Shown here piece by piece: positions 46,861 through 58,790 of a stretch of DNA of 64,000 nt; within the stretch, counting starts at the first letter, position 1; every line of letters begins with the position of its first letter. The position numbers and the translations under genes were made by a program. The stretch covers positions 12,072,501 through 12,136,500 of the forward strand of contig NC_088342.1 in NCBI RefSeq assembly GCF_036884655.1. Direction: 5' to 3'. This stretch comes from Musa acuminata AAA Group. Lineage: Eukaryota; Streptophyta; Magnoliopsida; Zingiberales; Musaceae. The notes beneath the pieces were generated by a model that was given only the letters and a program-made list of their open reading frames with translations, had not been told where the DNA came from and did not search any database.

Positions 46861-47291
46861 GATTCGCCCCCTGAGTCATATCTCAATCGATCTAGTGCCC
46901 GAATCATCGGCCTAACCCGTTATCCAAGTCGCTTCACGTCGACTCTAATTCGCCCCCGACAAGTCTTTAAATCGAGCCGCCTCGATTCGCTTGCTGACTT
47001 GCGAACTCGACAGCCGTAGCTCTAAGCCATGCGAAACCCATCATCTGAACTGAGACACGTCGGGTTCGCTCTACAGGTCTTGTCTGGCCGATTTCGAAGT
47101 TTAGGTATCGCCTCATCAGGCCCCACCGTTCGATCAGCATGATTAATCCTATCCAAATCACGGGGCACCGCCCCTCTAAAAACCACTCTCCGATGAGTCA
47201 ATCCGGCTTCCCCATGTGAGCAACCAGCACAATCGCGTCCTTCAGCTCCAAGCATGCCTCCCAGCCCATTAGGGACCTAGCGGCACGCTTT

Positions 47292-47312
47292 GGAGAGGGA
47301 AGGGGGGAGAAG
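47292..47312 (+). other. Polypurine tract of element D
   Basis: A GGAGAGGGAAGGGGGGAGAAG run lies immediately before the TGATATGG of the right LTR. It fixes the orientation of D as plus. Confidence 0.8.
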
Positions 47313-48285
47313 TGATATGGAATATTTTGGCCCCTAGATGAGTCATCACCGGCGTCACACGCCACGTCCCAACCAATATTAGAATTCAACACCACATGCC
47401 ATTAGAACCCCATGACGCACGACAAGCCAGGTTCCGTAGTGAGACACTATGCGACACGACTATCCCGAGGGCTCGGGGCGGTGCCGTCTAACGCTGCTCA
47501 GGCATCCCCCAAGACGCCAGCTCATCAAAAAAGTCGTCCCATCCCACAAGGTCAATGGTCACACCAAACCGAGGCATAATCAATCCTCACACAATATATA
47601 CCCCTGGCCAATGCCCAGCTAGAGGAGGAGAAAAAAACTCAATATCAAATACTCCATTGACTTGTTCGTCGGAGGGGCCAAAGTCGGGAAGCACCCGACG
47701 AAGGCCATTTTGTAAGAAGGCGAACACCCCCGAACGACGAGCGCCTCAATCCGAGAATTGCCATCCAGTACACAAGGACGCACTGCCATTCATCCCGGAG
47801 TCGGAGAGATGCATCCCACCACAAACGACGCTCGAGTCGGCAAACTAAGAAGCTCGGATCAACATCCTCTCACAAAAGCCCAACTGACTCCGCCAACCCG
47901 ACTCTTGTCCGAGTTGCTCCGAAATGACCACTCCTGACCGACGAACATCTCGACCTAGAAGACACCTTTCATCGCACAAAGGAGAGCAGTGAGTCGGCTC
48001 GGATCCCGACCAATGTCGGCCAACATTCCTTCCCGAGGGCGCTGCCACCTCATCATCCTACCCACCCAACAAGAAACTCCCGATATCGACCTATGGCCCT
48101 AACTGTATTGACTCATCGACCACGATACTTTTGTTCACTATCAAGCACGTTGGGTAATCTCACTCGACTCAACCATCGTGCACTTTTGGCAACACATTTT
48201 GTGAATAGGCTTCCATGTTTCATCAATAACAAATCAATCATATACTGTCTTTATTATCTCACTGTACTTAACCTGCCTTGACACA
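47313..48285 (+). repeat. Element D 3' LTR
   Basis: It begins TGATATGGAATATTTTGGCC and carries the TATA-like AATATATACCCCTGG at about 47602. It is GC-rich to about 48150 and is taken to end near CCTTGACACA (about 48285). The end is an inference because no full second copy is available. Confidence 0.6.
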
Positions 48286-48746
48286 GTCAGATTCGTTGGT
48301 CGATAATAATTGGATTCTAATCAAATATTTAAATATCATTATATATATATATATATATATCTAAATCTTGAATATTATTAATTTCGATGAAAGAAAATAT
48401 TCAAGATACCTTTTTAGATCCTCTCTTTTCAAATATCGATATTTATCACAAAAGGTGTTGCCTTTTTGTGACGTGCAAAAATGGGAGAGAGGTGAAGACA
48501 GATATCGCCTATAATAGGTGGGACTTTTTGTGATGCTTCAAAAACAGGGGAGAGATAAAAGAGGGCTGGTTTTATCGAAAACGGTAATAACAAGAGGTTT
48601 TTCGATTCGCTCAAATAAAATATTTTGATTCGATATTGAATAATGATACACACCTCTTTCTCACATGGTACGTTATATTTTAATCTGACATTAATGTTTT
48701 TTTTATTACAGATCTATTTCTAGTTAATGAAATTTAATTATAAAAA

Positions 48747-48747
<1 letters not shown>

Positions 48748-48790
<43 letters not shown>
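48748..48790. repeat. (TTA)n microsatellite
   Basis: About 14 uninterrupted TTA units, followed by a short TA stretch. A separate (TA)n run lies at 48340-48360. Confidence 0.9.
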
Positions 48791-48794
<4 letters not shown>

Positions 48795-49244
48795 GTATAT
48801 GATTGAATTTGTTCAATTATTGTTTCACTTTTGGATTAATATTATTTCTGAATTATTTATTTGATGTATTATGTTCGATCAAAAAGATACCCTTACTTGC
48901 CAACGATGCAACACGGGTGAAACTGCTTTAGAATGCATGTTGCCAACCGTGGACGGTCGTCGCAGCTTGCTGCCATAGGAAGTGTGTCGATTGGGTGACG
49001 ACTTGCTTTGGTCGCCTACAGGTGGAGGATCCAACGGATGGCGACGCTGCATTACCGACCGAAAAAAGAACCGTGGCTCATGATGACGCAGTGGTGGCAC
49101 TGCGTGCGACGATCAAGGGCCGTGAGGCAACGGACGACAGGCCTCATGAGAATGGAACGCTGAGGAAGAAGAAAGATGGGTTTAGGGCTTCCTGTCCCTT
49201 GGTTCGTTATTTTACCGGTTTTATCTCTAAGAAATCAAATATTT

Positions 49245-49248
<4 letters not shown>

Positions 49249-49310
<62 letters not shown>
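49249..49310. repeat. (TA)n microsatellite, 62 bp
   Basis: 31 uninterrupted TA units. The Ile-Tyr frames across it are artefacts of the repeat. Confidence 0.95.
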
Positions 49311-49311
<1 letters not shown>

Positions 49312-49489
49312 CAACTTGGAGGATTGATAAAAAACAAAAAAGAATATTTGGTTTGCAAACCTAAGAAATTCTTTTGTGACTTTAAATAAGATTCTAGACA
49401 ATTACATATAAATTTTTGAAATGCAATTATATTATTCAAATTTAATAAAAATATTATTAATCAGTATATATATCTAAAGATTAGTGAGG

Positions 49490-50260
49490 ATTTATTAGAA
49501 AGATTTAATATGCACCTTTGTTTAACGAATGCTACGCTTATGACTAAAGGTGAAAAATTCAATCTAAGTTAGTTTCTTAAAAATGATTTGAAAAAGAATC
49601 AAATAAAGTGTATTCAATATGCATACGTAATTAAAAATTTATTATATGCTCAGATCTATATTAGACTAAATATTAATTTTGCAATTAGAATATTAGGAAA
49701 ATATTAGATTTATCTAATAATAAAATACTACAAGAGTGCAAAGAAAGTAATAAGATTTATACAAGGAATGAAGGATTAAATGCTTAGATATAAAAGATTA
49801 GATCAACTTGAAATGATAGTATTTTCAGATACTGATTTTGTAAATTATCTCGATATTAAGAAGTATACTTTAATATTTATATTTATTTTAGTTGAAGAGA
49901 TAGTTTATAAAAATATATTATTATATTATTAATAGTAGAAGCTGATTTAGTGATATGTTTTGAGATCACTGATCAAGCTTTATAACTACGAAAGTTTATC
50001 TCAAAACTTTGTGTGGTCAACTCAATTGTTAAGTCAGTAAAGATATTTTGTAATATATCATAGTAATTTTTTTCTTTAAGAATAATAAGTACTATGACAA
50101 TTCTTAGCATATTGATATATAATACTTAGTGGTTAAAAAAAAGGTTTAAAAATAATAAATGTTAGTTAAGAATTTTAGTTTCACTGTATAGATTGTTGGC
50201 TCATTCACTAAGGTCTTATAGCTTTAGATATTTAAAAAAAATATTCTCAGTTTGTAGTTA
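49490..50260 (+). pseudogene. Copia RT end / RNase H remnant (element G)
   Basis: Plus-strand pieces in order: LMTKGEKFNLS, KCIQYAYVIKNLLYAQIYIR, NFAIRILGKY, KSAKKVIRFIQGMKD, MIVFSDTDFVNYLDIKKYT, VEADLVICFE, LRKFISKLCVVNSIVKSV, LAHSLRSYSF. These match the copia RT-RNase H end (from 'KGDKFS..QCPKN' through 'EAEFVACFEA' to 'DPLTKGL'). Stops and substitutions show it is old. Confidence 0.72.
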
Positions 50261-50707
50261 GTCATAAAAGATATGATAATGTATATTTGAGTAGATATTA
50301 TAATTGATATTTTTACTTTATATAATTAAAGTTATTATTTTTGTTATTCTGTTTTTTATTTATACATATACATATTATGTTTGTACGTGATTACAAGCTT
50401 GTCTTTGCAAGATAAATTATACTGATAATTATGAAATGCATTGAGAAGGACTAATAATATTGTAATACAAAAAAGGAAGTACGACGCAAATAACATATAA
50501 CCATTATGACTTACATTGATAGTCTAACATGATATAGTATTATAATATTTATTGAAACTATCAACATGTTTTCTAAACTCATGCATGTATAAATTATTTT
50601 TTAAAACATAAAATATAATTAAATATAATTATTAAAAAAACTTTATTATTATAATTTTTAAATTTTTGTTTTACATCTTTGTGGGTTTATAAGCTAAGTG
50701 GAAGAAT

Positions 50708-51075
50708 GTTAACCGGGTATGTGGCTCATAACCTAAATGATGAGATGTATTAAGGATAATGATTGAATTATAATTAAAGATTTAAATATCGATATTTATA
50801 TAAGTTAAAATCTTGGATATTGATCTTGATGGAAGGGAATATATGAGATTAGACCCTCTCTCCTCTTATAGGTAATTCCATCGTGTGTTTGAATGCTTTT
50901 GAAGCACAACTCCATTAATAATGGTGATCTTATGAAAAAGTATAAGAGAGGTAAAAAGGGTGAAGACGGATACAAAAAGATAACAATAAAAGGTATTTCG
51001 ACTCAATATAAGCACGCAGACATGTTAGATTTTAATTTTGGTATAAATGTTTCGAAGTTGCATATATATTTCTAA
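50708..51075 (+). repeat. 3' LTR remnant of element G
   Basis: TGTTAACCGGGTATGTGGCT after a purine-rich AGCTAAGTGGAAGA. It ends somewhere near the CTAACACG at 51075. The 60-codon frame within (50893-51075) has no homology I recognise. Confidence 0.5.
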
Positions 51076-52123
51076 CACGAAATTGTTAACTCCCATATTT
51101 CCCAAGTCTCGTTTACATCTGTTGTGCATGAGAAGAAGCCGAGATGGAAGAACAGCAAGAGAAGAAGGCGCAGAGTGTCGTCGATGGCGATGACCTGAAC
51201 GCTGTTGTTTCCCGGCGAAGAAGAAGAGCGGCAAGAGAAGGAAGTCTTCAAATTTCGTGTTATTATTATTAACTTGTACGTGAAGTTGTTGATGAGGACT
51301 TGGTATAAAAAGCCAAAAATAAATAAAAAAAAACACATTGGTACGATTCCATGGGAGTCCACGCTGTAAACATGATCCCCTTTGTGTTTCAATCAATCCA
51401 CGTAATGAACTTGCTTTACGTTTCAATCACGAGTAAAGTAGTTCCTTTTGTGAACCGAGTGCGATTTCTCTATCTACACTAAAGAAGAGAGTGGTTTGGT
51501 CATCTGCCCCAGATTGAAGGGTGGAGTCAAGAGATGAGAGGAGATCCATCGTGTTGATTCGGTATGAGTTGTGCCCGATAACTTGCAGTTGCCACGAGAC
51601 AGAACTTCAACCGGCGAAGCATCAGCCGAACTCTGTGACTACATATCAAATTGCAGTAACACATTTTGCGTACGATTTTCCCACGTCGCTTATTTTAATC
51701 CTGGATTCTATTTTCTTACGTGAAGATAAGACGTCATTCGGATCGGATCCCGCAACGTGCGGCTCACACACACTCACTCGGATACTTTTAATAACCCCAA
51801 CCAACCATCCCCGAGTCACACATCCTTCACCTAAACGAAAAAAACGACGACAACAAACACACAGCTCGAGCTTCCCGCTTTCAACAGTCGGCCAACTAGC
51901 GAAAAGGAAATACACAATAATTGATCTCTCCCCCCCCCTTCCTGCGATCCCTCTTTGACATCGTGCCATCACAACTGGGACCCACAATTTGGCGGAGCTA
52001 CCTGGTGCCTGGTTCGACCGACTCACGCAGACACCATCTCATATGACACAGGTGGGGCCCATGTCGAGGACGTGCGACCTAACGCAGGTTGGCGTCTTCA
52101 TAACGTCCAACACAGGCGGATGA
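51076..52123. other. Intergenic region and promoter side of the F-box/kelch gene
   Basis: No gene is supported. A 42-codon frame at 51144-51272 (plus) rich in Glu, Lys and Arg could be a short exon or chance. 51930-51950 has a C-run. The GC rise from about 51960 marks the approach to the gene. Confidence 0.45.
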
Positions 52124-52126
52124 ATG

Positions 52127-52130
<4 letters not shown>

Positions 52131-52160
<30 letters not shown>
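52131..52160 (+). repeat. (AG)15 microsatellite directly before the F-box start codon
   Basis: Fifteen AG units lie between three closely spaced upstream ATGs (52120, 52124, 52128) and the presumed start at 52161. If transcribed it is leader sequence. Confidence 0.92.
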
Positions 52161-52165
<5 letters not shown>

Positions 52166-53300
52166 ACAACGGCCGAAACAAAAAGAGGCGGCGGCGGATA
52201 CTGCCCTCCACGGCGACGTGTTGGACGCCATCGTCTCCCGCGTGTCTCCCCTCGACCTTCTCCCAGCCTCCCGCGTCTCCAAGGCTTGGCGTACCGCCGT
52301 CCTCTCCTCCCCGCGCCGCCCGCCACCGTGGTTCATCCTCCACCACCTGGGTCGTCGCCAGGTTGCCGCCGCCTTTGACCCCCTCTCCAGCGCGTGGCGG
52401 TCTCTCCCCTTCGCGCCCAGCTACCCTTCCCACCGCCAGGGCCCCCAGCCGCAGCAGGTCTCCTCCTACATGCTCTCCCCCGGAGGCGGCACCCGCCTTT
52501 GCGTCCTCTCTGTCTCGGCGCTAGCCCTCGCCACAGACCCCTTCGGCGCTTCTTGGCGCCAGCTGGAGCCGCCGCGCTACTCGCGGACGGACCCGGTGGT
52601 GGCCGTCGTTGGGACCCGCGTCGTGGTGGCCGGCGGCGCGAGCGACCTCGAGGACGGAGAGAACGCGGTCGAGGTGTTCGACGGAGGCGCCAGCGGCGCA
52701 TGGGTTTCGTGTGAGCCCATGCCGGAAGCCTTCAGATGGTCCGAATCGATCTCCTCGGCGGCGGTGGGGCGGAGGCTGTACGTTCTGGAGAAGCAGTCAC
52801 CCTTCACCTTGAGCTGGTTCGACGTGGAATCCAGGCGGTGGGGGCCGGCGCGAGGCGTGCGCGTGCCGGACCCGACCGTGCGACACGCGGCCATCGGGTT
52901 CGCGAACGGGCGCCTGCTGCTGGCGGGGGCGGGCGGGATCGGGACGGGGTTCGGCTGGAGGGCGGAGAGCGTGCGGCTGTGGGCGGTGGACGAGGAATCC
53001 CTGCAGGTAGAGGAGGAGGTAGGGAGCATGCCGCGGGCGATGGTGGAGGAGCTGGTGGGGGACGGGGGGTGGGGCCTGTCGTCGCTCGGATTCCTGAGCG
53101 AGGGGAGGTTCGCCTACGTCTACAACCCGTCCTACCCGAAGGATTTATTCCTGTGCGAGCTGGAGGAGGGCGGCGGGTGCAGGTGGGAAAGCGTCCCGCG
53201 GCCAGCGTGCATGGAGGAGCGCCCGACGCACAGGGTGGTGGTCGGCTGCTGCCAAGTAGGGGTGGAGGACCTAATGATGGGCAAAGATAGGACCGTCTAA
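52161..53300 (+). CDS. F-box/kelch-repeat protein, At1g23390-like (KFB-CHS type)
   Basis: An intronless frame of 379 residues counted from the Met at 52161. An in-frame ATG at 52128 would add 11 residues of Arg-Glu repeat encoded by the AG microsatellite and is judged unlikely to be the native start. Residues about 15-55 (LHGDVLDAIVSRVSPLDLLP, ASRVSKAWR) are an F-box, which would bind SKP1 in an SCF ubiquitin ligase. The rest is a degenerate kelch propeller with RTDPVVAVVGTRVVVAGGA, EVFDGG, CEPMPEAF, PTVRHAAIGFANGRLLLAG and FAYVYNPSYPKDLFLCELE. The order and wording match Arabidopsis At1g23390, reported to target chalcone synthase for degradation. A role in flavonoid control here is inference. 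GC-rich coding sequence, no stops, apparently functional. Confidence 0.88.
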
Positions 53301-54940
53301 GCTTGGACCAAGAAAAGAATGCCGGCAGTGGCCTCGGCTTTAGCTTTAGCTTTAGCTTTTCCTGGAGACACTGGGAGGTGGCCGCAACCCATGAAGCAGC
53401 CTTTTGCAGGGGAGGTGGCCACTCAGAAGGTACGAAGAAGATTGACATCTACTATATATTAAATATTTGTTTGATTCACGCATTATGTATATCTGCTTGA
53501 TGATTTTGTGATCCAGCCAATAACAGCTTCTGCATTCTCTGGACACTGATAATTATATAAGACACTTTAATCATCACTTCGATAGGATATGGTTGGATCG
53601 GATCTTATCTTCTTCTATTGCCTTTCCTGCTACTTATCTGTTTTTCGTAAAGTTTGTTTCTTTTAAGCGCCTAGCTGTTGTTGTTATAGTGCGTGCTCTG
53701 CTCTCTACCATAACTCAGAAAGAATACTGATTCGATCATTAGAAGAGGTTTTTGTTGAATGCAAGTAATTGGTGGGGTGGATCGACGAAGTCGAGAACAC
53801 CTCAGCTATAAAAAAATTTATCTAGTTTGGTAACTCATTTATATATACAAAAACTATAAAATCGATTATTATTTTTAATTATTTGACATCATCGTCATCA
53901 TCCTTCCATAAGCTTTTACTATAATCGACCTTTCACCTATCACGTCGACAAAGTTGCAGGAGTTCCTATTGTCAACTGTATTAAAGGAGCGACTCATTTG
54001 CAATGACATGCTCGCCCAATCCCTTTGCCTTTATGTCGATTTCAACTTAATATATCGTATTTACAATTAATGCGATATTTCCTAATGTCAATTGTATGCA
54101 TGGTACAGAAATGCTTAATGACAAGCTAAAAAAATGTGAAAATAAGGGTAAAATATTGTCAATATTAGTTGCCAATATGTGATTTTGATAAGTACATGTT
54201 CGGATTACAGGCTTGTAAGTAATAATTGTGCAGAAAGTTAAACCCCAGTCTGACTTTATGATAAGAATTATGCTGCAGGGAAGTGAATCATCATCTTACA
54301 CCAAAATTAGGCAGAATTTGTGGGTGTACCTGGTTTCACATGAGTGCAACAATCAATTCTTCTGATGCTGAAAGTATTCTTTCTGATATTAATATGACCA
54401 TGGATGATGGAAGTTCTCCAATATAAGATCATGAAAACAGAACAAATCTAAAAAAAAAAGAAAGAACATAGCTTTTGAGTTCCACGGAAATAACAGCAGA
54501 GGATGAGCTGAAAATAAATGCTCATGTTTTTGCAAATGAAGAAACAAAGGTTCTGCTAATAAAGACGTTAAAGATGTCCAAGGGCAGAAGCTACCGCTGC
54601 TTGTTCACCACCTTCCAATGCTCTTCATGAAAGTATATATTGCATGCTCTTAAGATAAGAATATGAAACAGCTGATATTTGATTTAAGCTGTCAAAATGG
54701 TCATTCGTCTATATTCAGATATGATGTCAGACTAATTTGATGCCGCAATGCAATTTTATCTGAGAGGTAATGTATCAAGTAAAAGAGAAGAAAGAAGTTT
54801 TATGCAGTGAAATCAGGCAGCAAGCTCAAGTGGCAGTTAACCTAAACATTCAATTAAATAGGGAAAACCTCTGGAGAGCTTCACACATCGAAAAGAAGTG
54901 ACTAGCAAACTGTGCAAGCAAAGCTTCACCCGTACGATGT
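53301..54940. other. Intergenic region between the convergent F-box and tetraspanin genes
   Basis: It begins with the probable 3' untranslated region of the F-box gene, including four TTTAGC units at about 53338-53358 (TTTAGCTTTAGCTTTAGC). The rest is AT-rich without a supported frame. The last few hundred bases before 54941 are probably the 3' untranslated region of the tetraspanin gene, which is on the minus strand. Confidence 0.5.
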
Positions 54941-57900
54941 TCACATAATGATGCAGCGGCCCCTTTCTTCCACCTGAGGTGCAGTAGCTGGTTGATATCT
55001 GTTTGGGTCTGATGGGTTGTACGTGAACTCAGAGGTATCAAGACCATACTAGCAGAAGAAAACAACACAAAGAAAGAAAATTAGAACTAACAAGTGTAAC
55101 AAATTGCAAACACAATCGAAGATTTCCTGCAGAGTGCAGAGATCACCTTTTCCCTCATCCGTTGGCTCCAGGCATCATTTCTGCTAGGACGATGGTCAAG
55201 AGTGCCAAGAACAGGTACTCCAGTTGCCGGAGTTCCTTGCCGGTTCATTAATGGCTGTCGGATGGTAGATCTTGGAGCAATATATTCATCATCACTATCA
55301 TATTCGGCAGGCCTGTTTGCTGCTCTTACAATAAGGGCTAACACAAATACAAAGGCCTGCAGATTATATTCATATAATTCCTAAGTCCACAATGGAGCTT
55401 CACACAGATGTATAATAAATTAATGATCTTAATAAAATAAAGATTAATTAGTGCAAAACAATTTAAGACATTACTCAACTTCAGGGTTGCAACTGGCATG
55501 TGAAAATATCCTAGGTTATTCTTGAATAAATCTGTGTGGCTTGGTCCCCTCTATAACAGGAAGTGATCACTGAATGCACAAAGGATCAAACAAAGTTGTT
55601 TCCAAGTAACTTGGACCCAACCAAAGCTTAAATCCTGAAAGGAACTGTACAGATATCTTACAAGGATCAACCAAAGTTGATTCCAAGTAAATTGGACCCA
55701 AATAAAGCCTAAATCTTAAAATGAACTATACAGATATCTTACTTGGACCCAACCAAAGCCTAAATCCTAAACTGAACTATACAGATACCTTACAAGAGGA
55801 GAGGATACCCATCCAATATTGACCTCTGACAATAAAGAAGTTAAAACAACCCAGATCACTTGCATGAACACAAACTAACAGCCATTTTTATGGTCATGAC
55901 CATACACGACTAGAGGAGCATTTTAAGTGTTATCTTAAAAGAACTAGTAACAACTGACTGCAGCTTTTCTAAGAACTTTTGCTAATTTCTAAAGACTTAC
56001 AGCAGGAGCATCTGATAGAAAACAATGGATCAAGTATCACACTTATTATAGATAATATATTTTGGATTTAACCAACATATCATCGAAGTGAATTTCTATG
56101 AAGTAATCATGAGACAATAGTGAAAAGTGTGGCCATATATAGTCAAAAACTTGTTTTGTTCAAAAAACAAAAAGTCAATATAAATAGTCAGAATATTGAT
56201 CAACACAAAAGAAGGAATATGAAATATTTTTTCTACCTCTGCTTAAAAGCCTGAAAGGGTCATAGATCACACTCACCTCTAAAATAACAGCTCCAAGAGC
56301 AACCCACTTTGCTATCTTCCAGTTATCCTCCAAAAAATTATATATAGTCTCAAAATTTCCAGTTTTATCATCAGGAATCAGCTGCAGGAACTCAACATCA
56401 GAACCCACCAAAAGAAAAACGAAAGGCAGAAAAGAGGTTACAGATATTAAAAGTATCTCACATCCTTCCAGCTATGGTCAAAGATTATGAAAGCAGCAGC
56501 AGCCACCTCAACTAGAACCAACAAGATCACTAGAAAAGCATACTGTTTTGGGGTTAAGGAAAGCATTATATTGACAATAAAAGAGTGTCTACTTAAGTGA
56601 GACTAGATAATATGTCCACTTAGATTTATTGAGAAAGAACACATGGTCAAAGATGACAGATTTTATTATTTGTCCTCGTGAATGACAATATCCCATATGT
56701 AATGTTCTTTTTTTTCCTCAAGTTATACAAAAGACAGTTTCCTACATTGCTGAAGTACTACTGGTGTGGCATCACCTCAATTTGTTCGGTTGGAACCTAC
56801 CTTCAGTGGGAAACCTCATGGCCTTTGTTTATGGCCATAATGTTATCATTTGATCATTTAGAACAAGCAACCTTATAGCACAAACTCATTTGATGGAACA
56901 CTAGGCTTGCAATATTTTACAATGGTTTTACGTTGAATGACTAAATCAAAGAGTATACAATTTGCTATTTAAGATTGCAAAAAATATGGTCGTATGTAGC
57001 TTTTTAATATCAATAACATGTGATATATATACAATTAGTGCCAGCCAACTCGAGTGGAACGAACTGAACAATTTGCATGCCAGAAGGCGATACAAGCATA
57101 TGATTTTATAAAATATAATGCAAACATATCCTAAGTTAATGAACATAAATACAAGAAATGAAAATTAAATTTCAAAATGTCAGGATACACAAGACAGGCA
57201 GCACCCGTTTCTTGTTAATGCTCCAATGCAGCCAAAGCATGATATGACAAAGATAATAATCCCAACACCAATAAACAAATAAATGAACCTGCAATAACAT
57301 CATATCACTAGTTTAGTATTTCCATCAATGGTAATGAATGATAGGTTAAAAAAACAAACATGGACAAAGGATTTAGAAACTGATCAGAGACAAAACATGC
57401 TTTTTGGACTGTATATGTGAAGCCATAGCTAGAAACAATAAAGAAATTTAAATTGTTGTCTTCTTAAAGGAACCTAGCGAAGAAAGCAATATAGAAATGA
57501 ATATCAACCAAATGATAAGGCAGTTTTATTAGCCAGAAAGGTGGTAGAATAAAAAATCTTACAGAATAAACTCTGACATCACAGAAAACAATAATTGTTT
57601 TTCCAGTTGAATGGCATGGTATGGAGGCACATTTGGCAGTGTGCAATATATCCAATAGTACTCTGTAGGTACTGTTAAGGCATCCTGGTTGGAATGGTGA
57701 CAGAAAAAAAAAACAGCTAGAAATACTCTTTCTTTGTCTGCAGGCACATCAATTCCTTGTACGAGTCATTGAACTGGAAGATGGTGTTGCTGAATCTAAA
57801 ATTTTCTTGGCTTCATATTGCACATATTTCTATGCAATTCCTTGGGGAAAAAGCAATAAAATTCAAATCACTATTAGTGGATCTTCTTCCAATGGATGCT

Positions 57901-58790
57901 GAGTTGCATGAAGGTGTAACCAAATGATCACATGGAACTCTAGCTTCCAGAACAATGAGTTAAATCATCATAACTGTAAATGTGACTTTATAGCACTAGT
58001 GTAATCTTCACGTTTGCCTTATTTTAGCAAAATCGAATTAGTGCATATAGAGCACGAGGTGGGTTGGCAAGAATTGTGGTTAGAGCGAAAGATAAGCTCC
58101 ACAAAAGAAATGGAAACAGAGAAAATGAATGGTTTTGTGTGATAATAATGCATAATTAACTACTGCACAATCCTAAAGAAATTCAAAACACCACAAAAGG
58201 AGGAAAGAATTTCAAGTATGAACATAAGCAGCAAGATTCTTTCGATTATCTAAATCTGCCTTTTTACCAGTTCAGCATCTACTCATACCAAAAGGCACAA
58301 ATTAGTAAAAGATATCTTTTTTTTTCACGAAATTAAGGATTTTAAACAATTGTTAGCACTTTTATAAATTAACCTAAGACTAAATTTATCTTTTACCATA
58401 ATAAGCAAAATGAAACAAGCGACAAGCATAACTAGATGATCGATCACATCAACCAACAAAAAGGAAAAAAAGCTGAAACTTTTCAAGTGGAATTAACAGA
58501 AATTCCTTCGCCAAGGAACAGCGAATCAGAAGCATCCCATACCAAGCTTTGGGAAGATGATCGAGAAAGCTCGACGAAAGGGACACGGCGACAAGCATGG
58601 GCCGTCCAAGCTTCAAGAACTCGGGATCACCGCCCGTCGGCAAAACCAGGTCCTCGCCAACGCCGCTAGAAGAGGCCTTATTCCATATCACCAGCAAATA
58701 AATCCCATATCCCACCATCGCCAACCCGGTGAGCGTCAATAGAAAGTTGAGAAGCTTTAACAAGCACTCCCAGAACCCCTTACACGCCAT
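54941..58790 (-). CDS. TOM2A: Tetraspanin of the TOM2A family (6 exons)
   Basis: Six coding exons on the minus strand: 58790-58543, 57288-57189, 56542-56462, 56381-56277, 55356-55147 and 55048-54941, 283 residues, all introns GT-AG. Introns are 1254, 646, 80, 920 and 98 bp. Four membrane helices are visible: about 14-36, 84-103 (FIYLFIGVGIIIFVISCFGC), 117-137 and 168-190. CGCIGA/NGCCLSC-type cysteine motifs and the C-tail (EYDSDDEYIAPR, SRNDAWSQRMREK, YGLDTSEFTYNPS, ending RCIIM) are hallmarks of Arabidopsis TOM2A, whose length is about 280. TOM2A is a membrane tetraspanin that associates with TOM1 at the tonoplast and supports tobamovirus replication. Its cellular role is less clear. All splice sites and frames are clean, so the gene is probably functional. 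Confidence 0.93.
55590..55793. repeat. Short tandem repeats in tetraspanin intron 4
   Basis: Three imperfect copies of a block with TTGGACCCAACCAAAGC, CTAAATCCT, GAACTATACAGATATCTTAC, the first two about 85 bp apart and the third shortened. They lie within the 920-bp intron. Confidence 0.75.

Larger units (their letters stand above)
42568..48285 (+). mobile_element. GC-rich LTR element D with a nested chromovirus
   Basis: Two copies of an LTR beginning TGATATGG lie at 42568-42884 (truncated) and 47313 to about 48285. A 21-base purine tract lies directly before the second, so D reads on the plus strand. Between them are a minus-strand chromovirus fragment (42885-46443), a tandem-repeat block (46444-46860) and GC-rich non-coding internal sequence (46861-47291). 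No coding frame of D itself was recognised, so D may be a large non-autonomous derivative. No target duplication could be matched; candidate left flank is agcgt. Confidence 0.65.
48286..51075 (+). mobile_element. Decayed copia remnant G
   Basis: An RNase H region (49490-50260) is followed by a purine-rich AAGTGGAAGA and an LTR start TGTTAACCGG (50708). Words of the right LTR (50750-50990: ATTTAAATATCGATATTTAT, GAGAGGTAAAAAGGGTGAAG, ACGGAT) reappear in 48310-48560 (TCAAATATCGATATTTATCA, GAGAGGTGAAGACAGAT), so a left LTR remnant is likely. The integrase and most RT are deleted. Confidence 0.55.

Noticed and set aside
49176..49439. Frames rich in Ile-Tyr repeats
   Set aside because: Direct product of the (TA)31 microsatellite.
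51144..51272. Possible 42-residue Glu/Lys/Arg-rich protein
   Set aside because: Too short, no homology recognised, and no Kozak or splice context that stands out. Noted in the intergenic entry only.
52128..52160. In-frame upstream Met as start of the F-box protein
   Set aside because: It would encode only an Arg-Glu repeat from a microsatellite. The Met at 52161 fits the family start better, though it is not proven.
52333..53448. Long antisense and shifted frames over the F-box gene
   Set aside because: Shadow frames of GC-rich sequence. The F-box/kelch frame has the homology.
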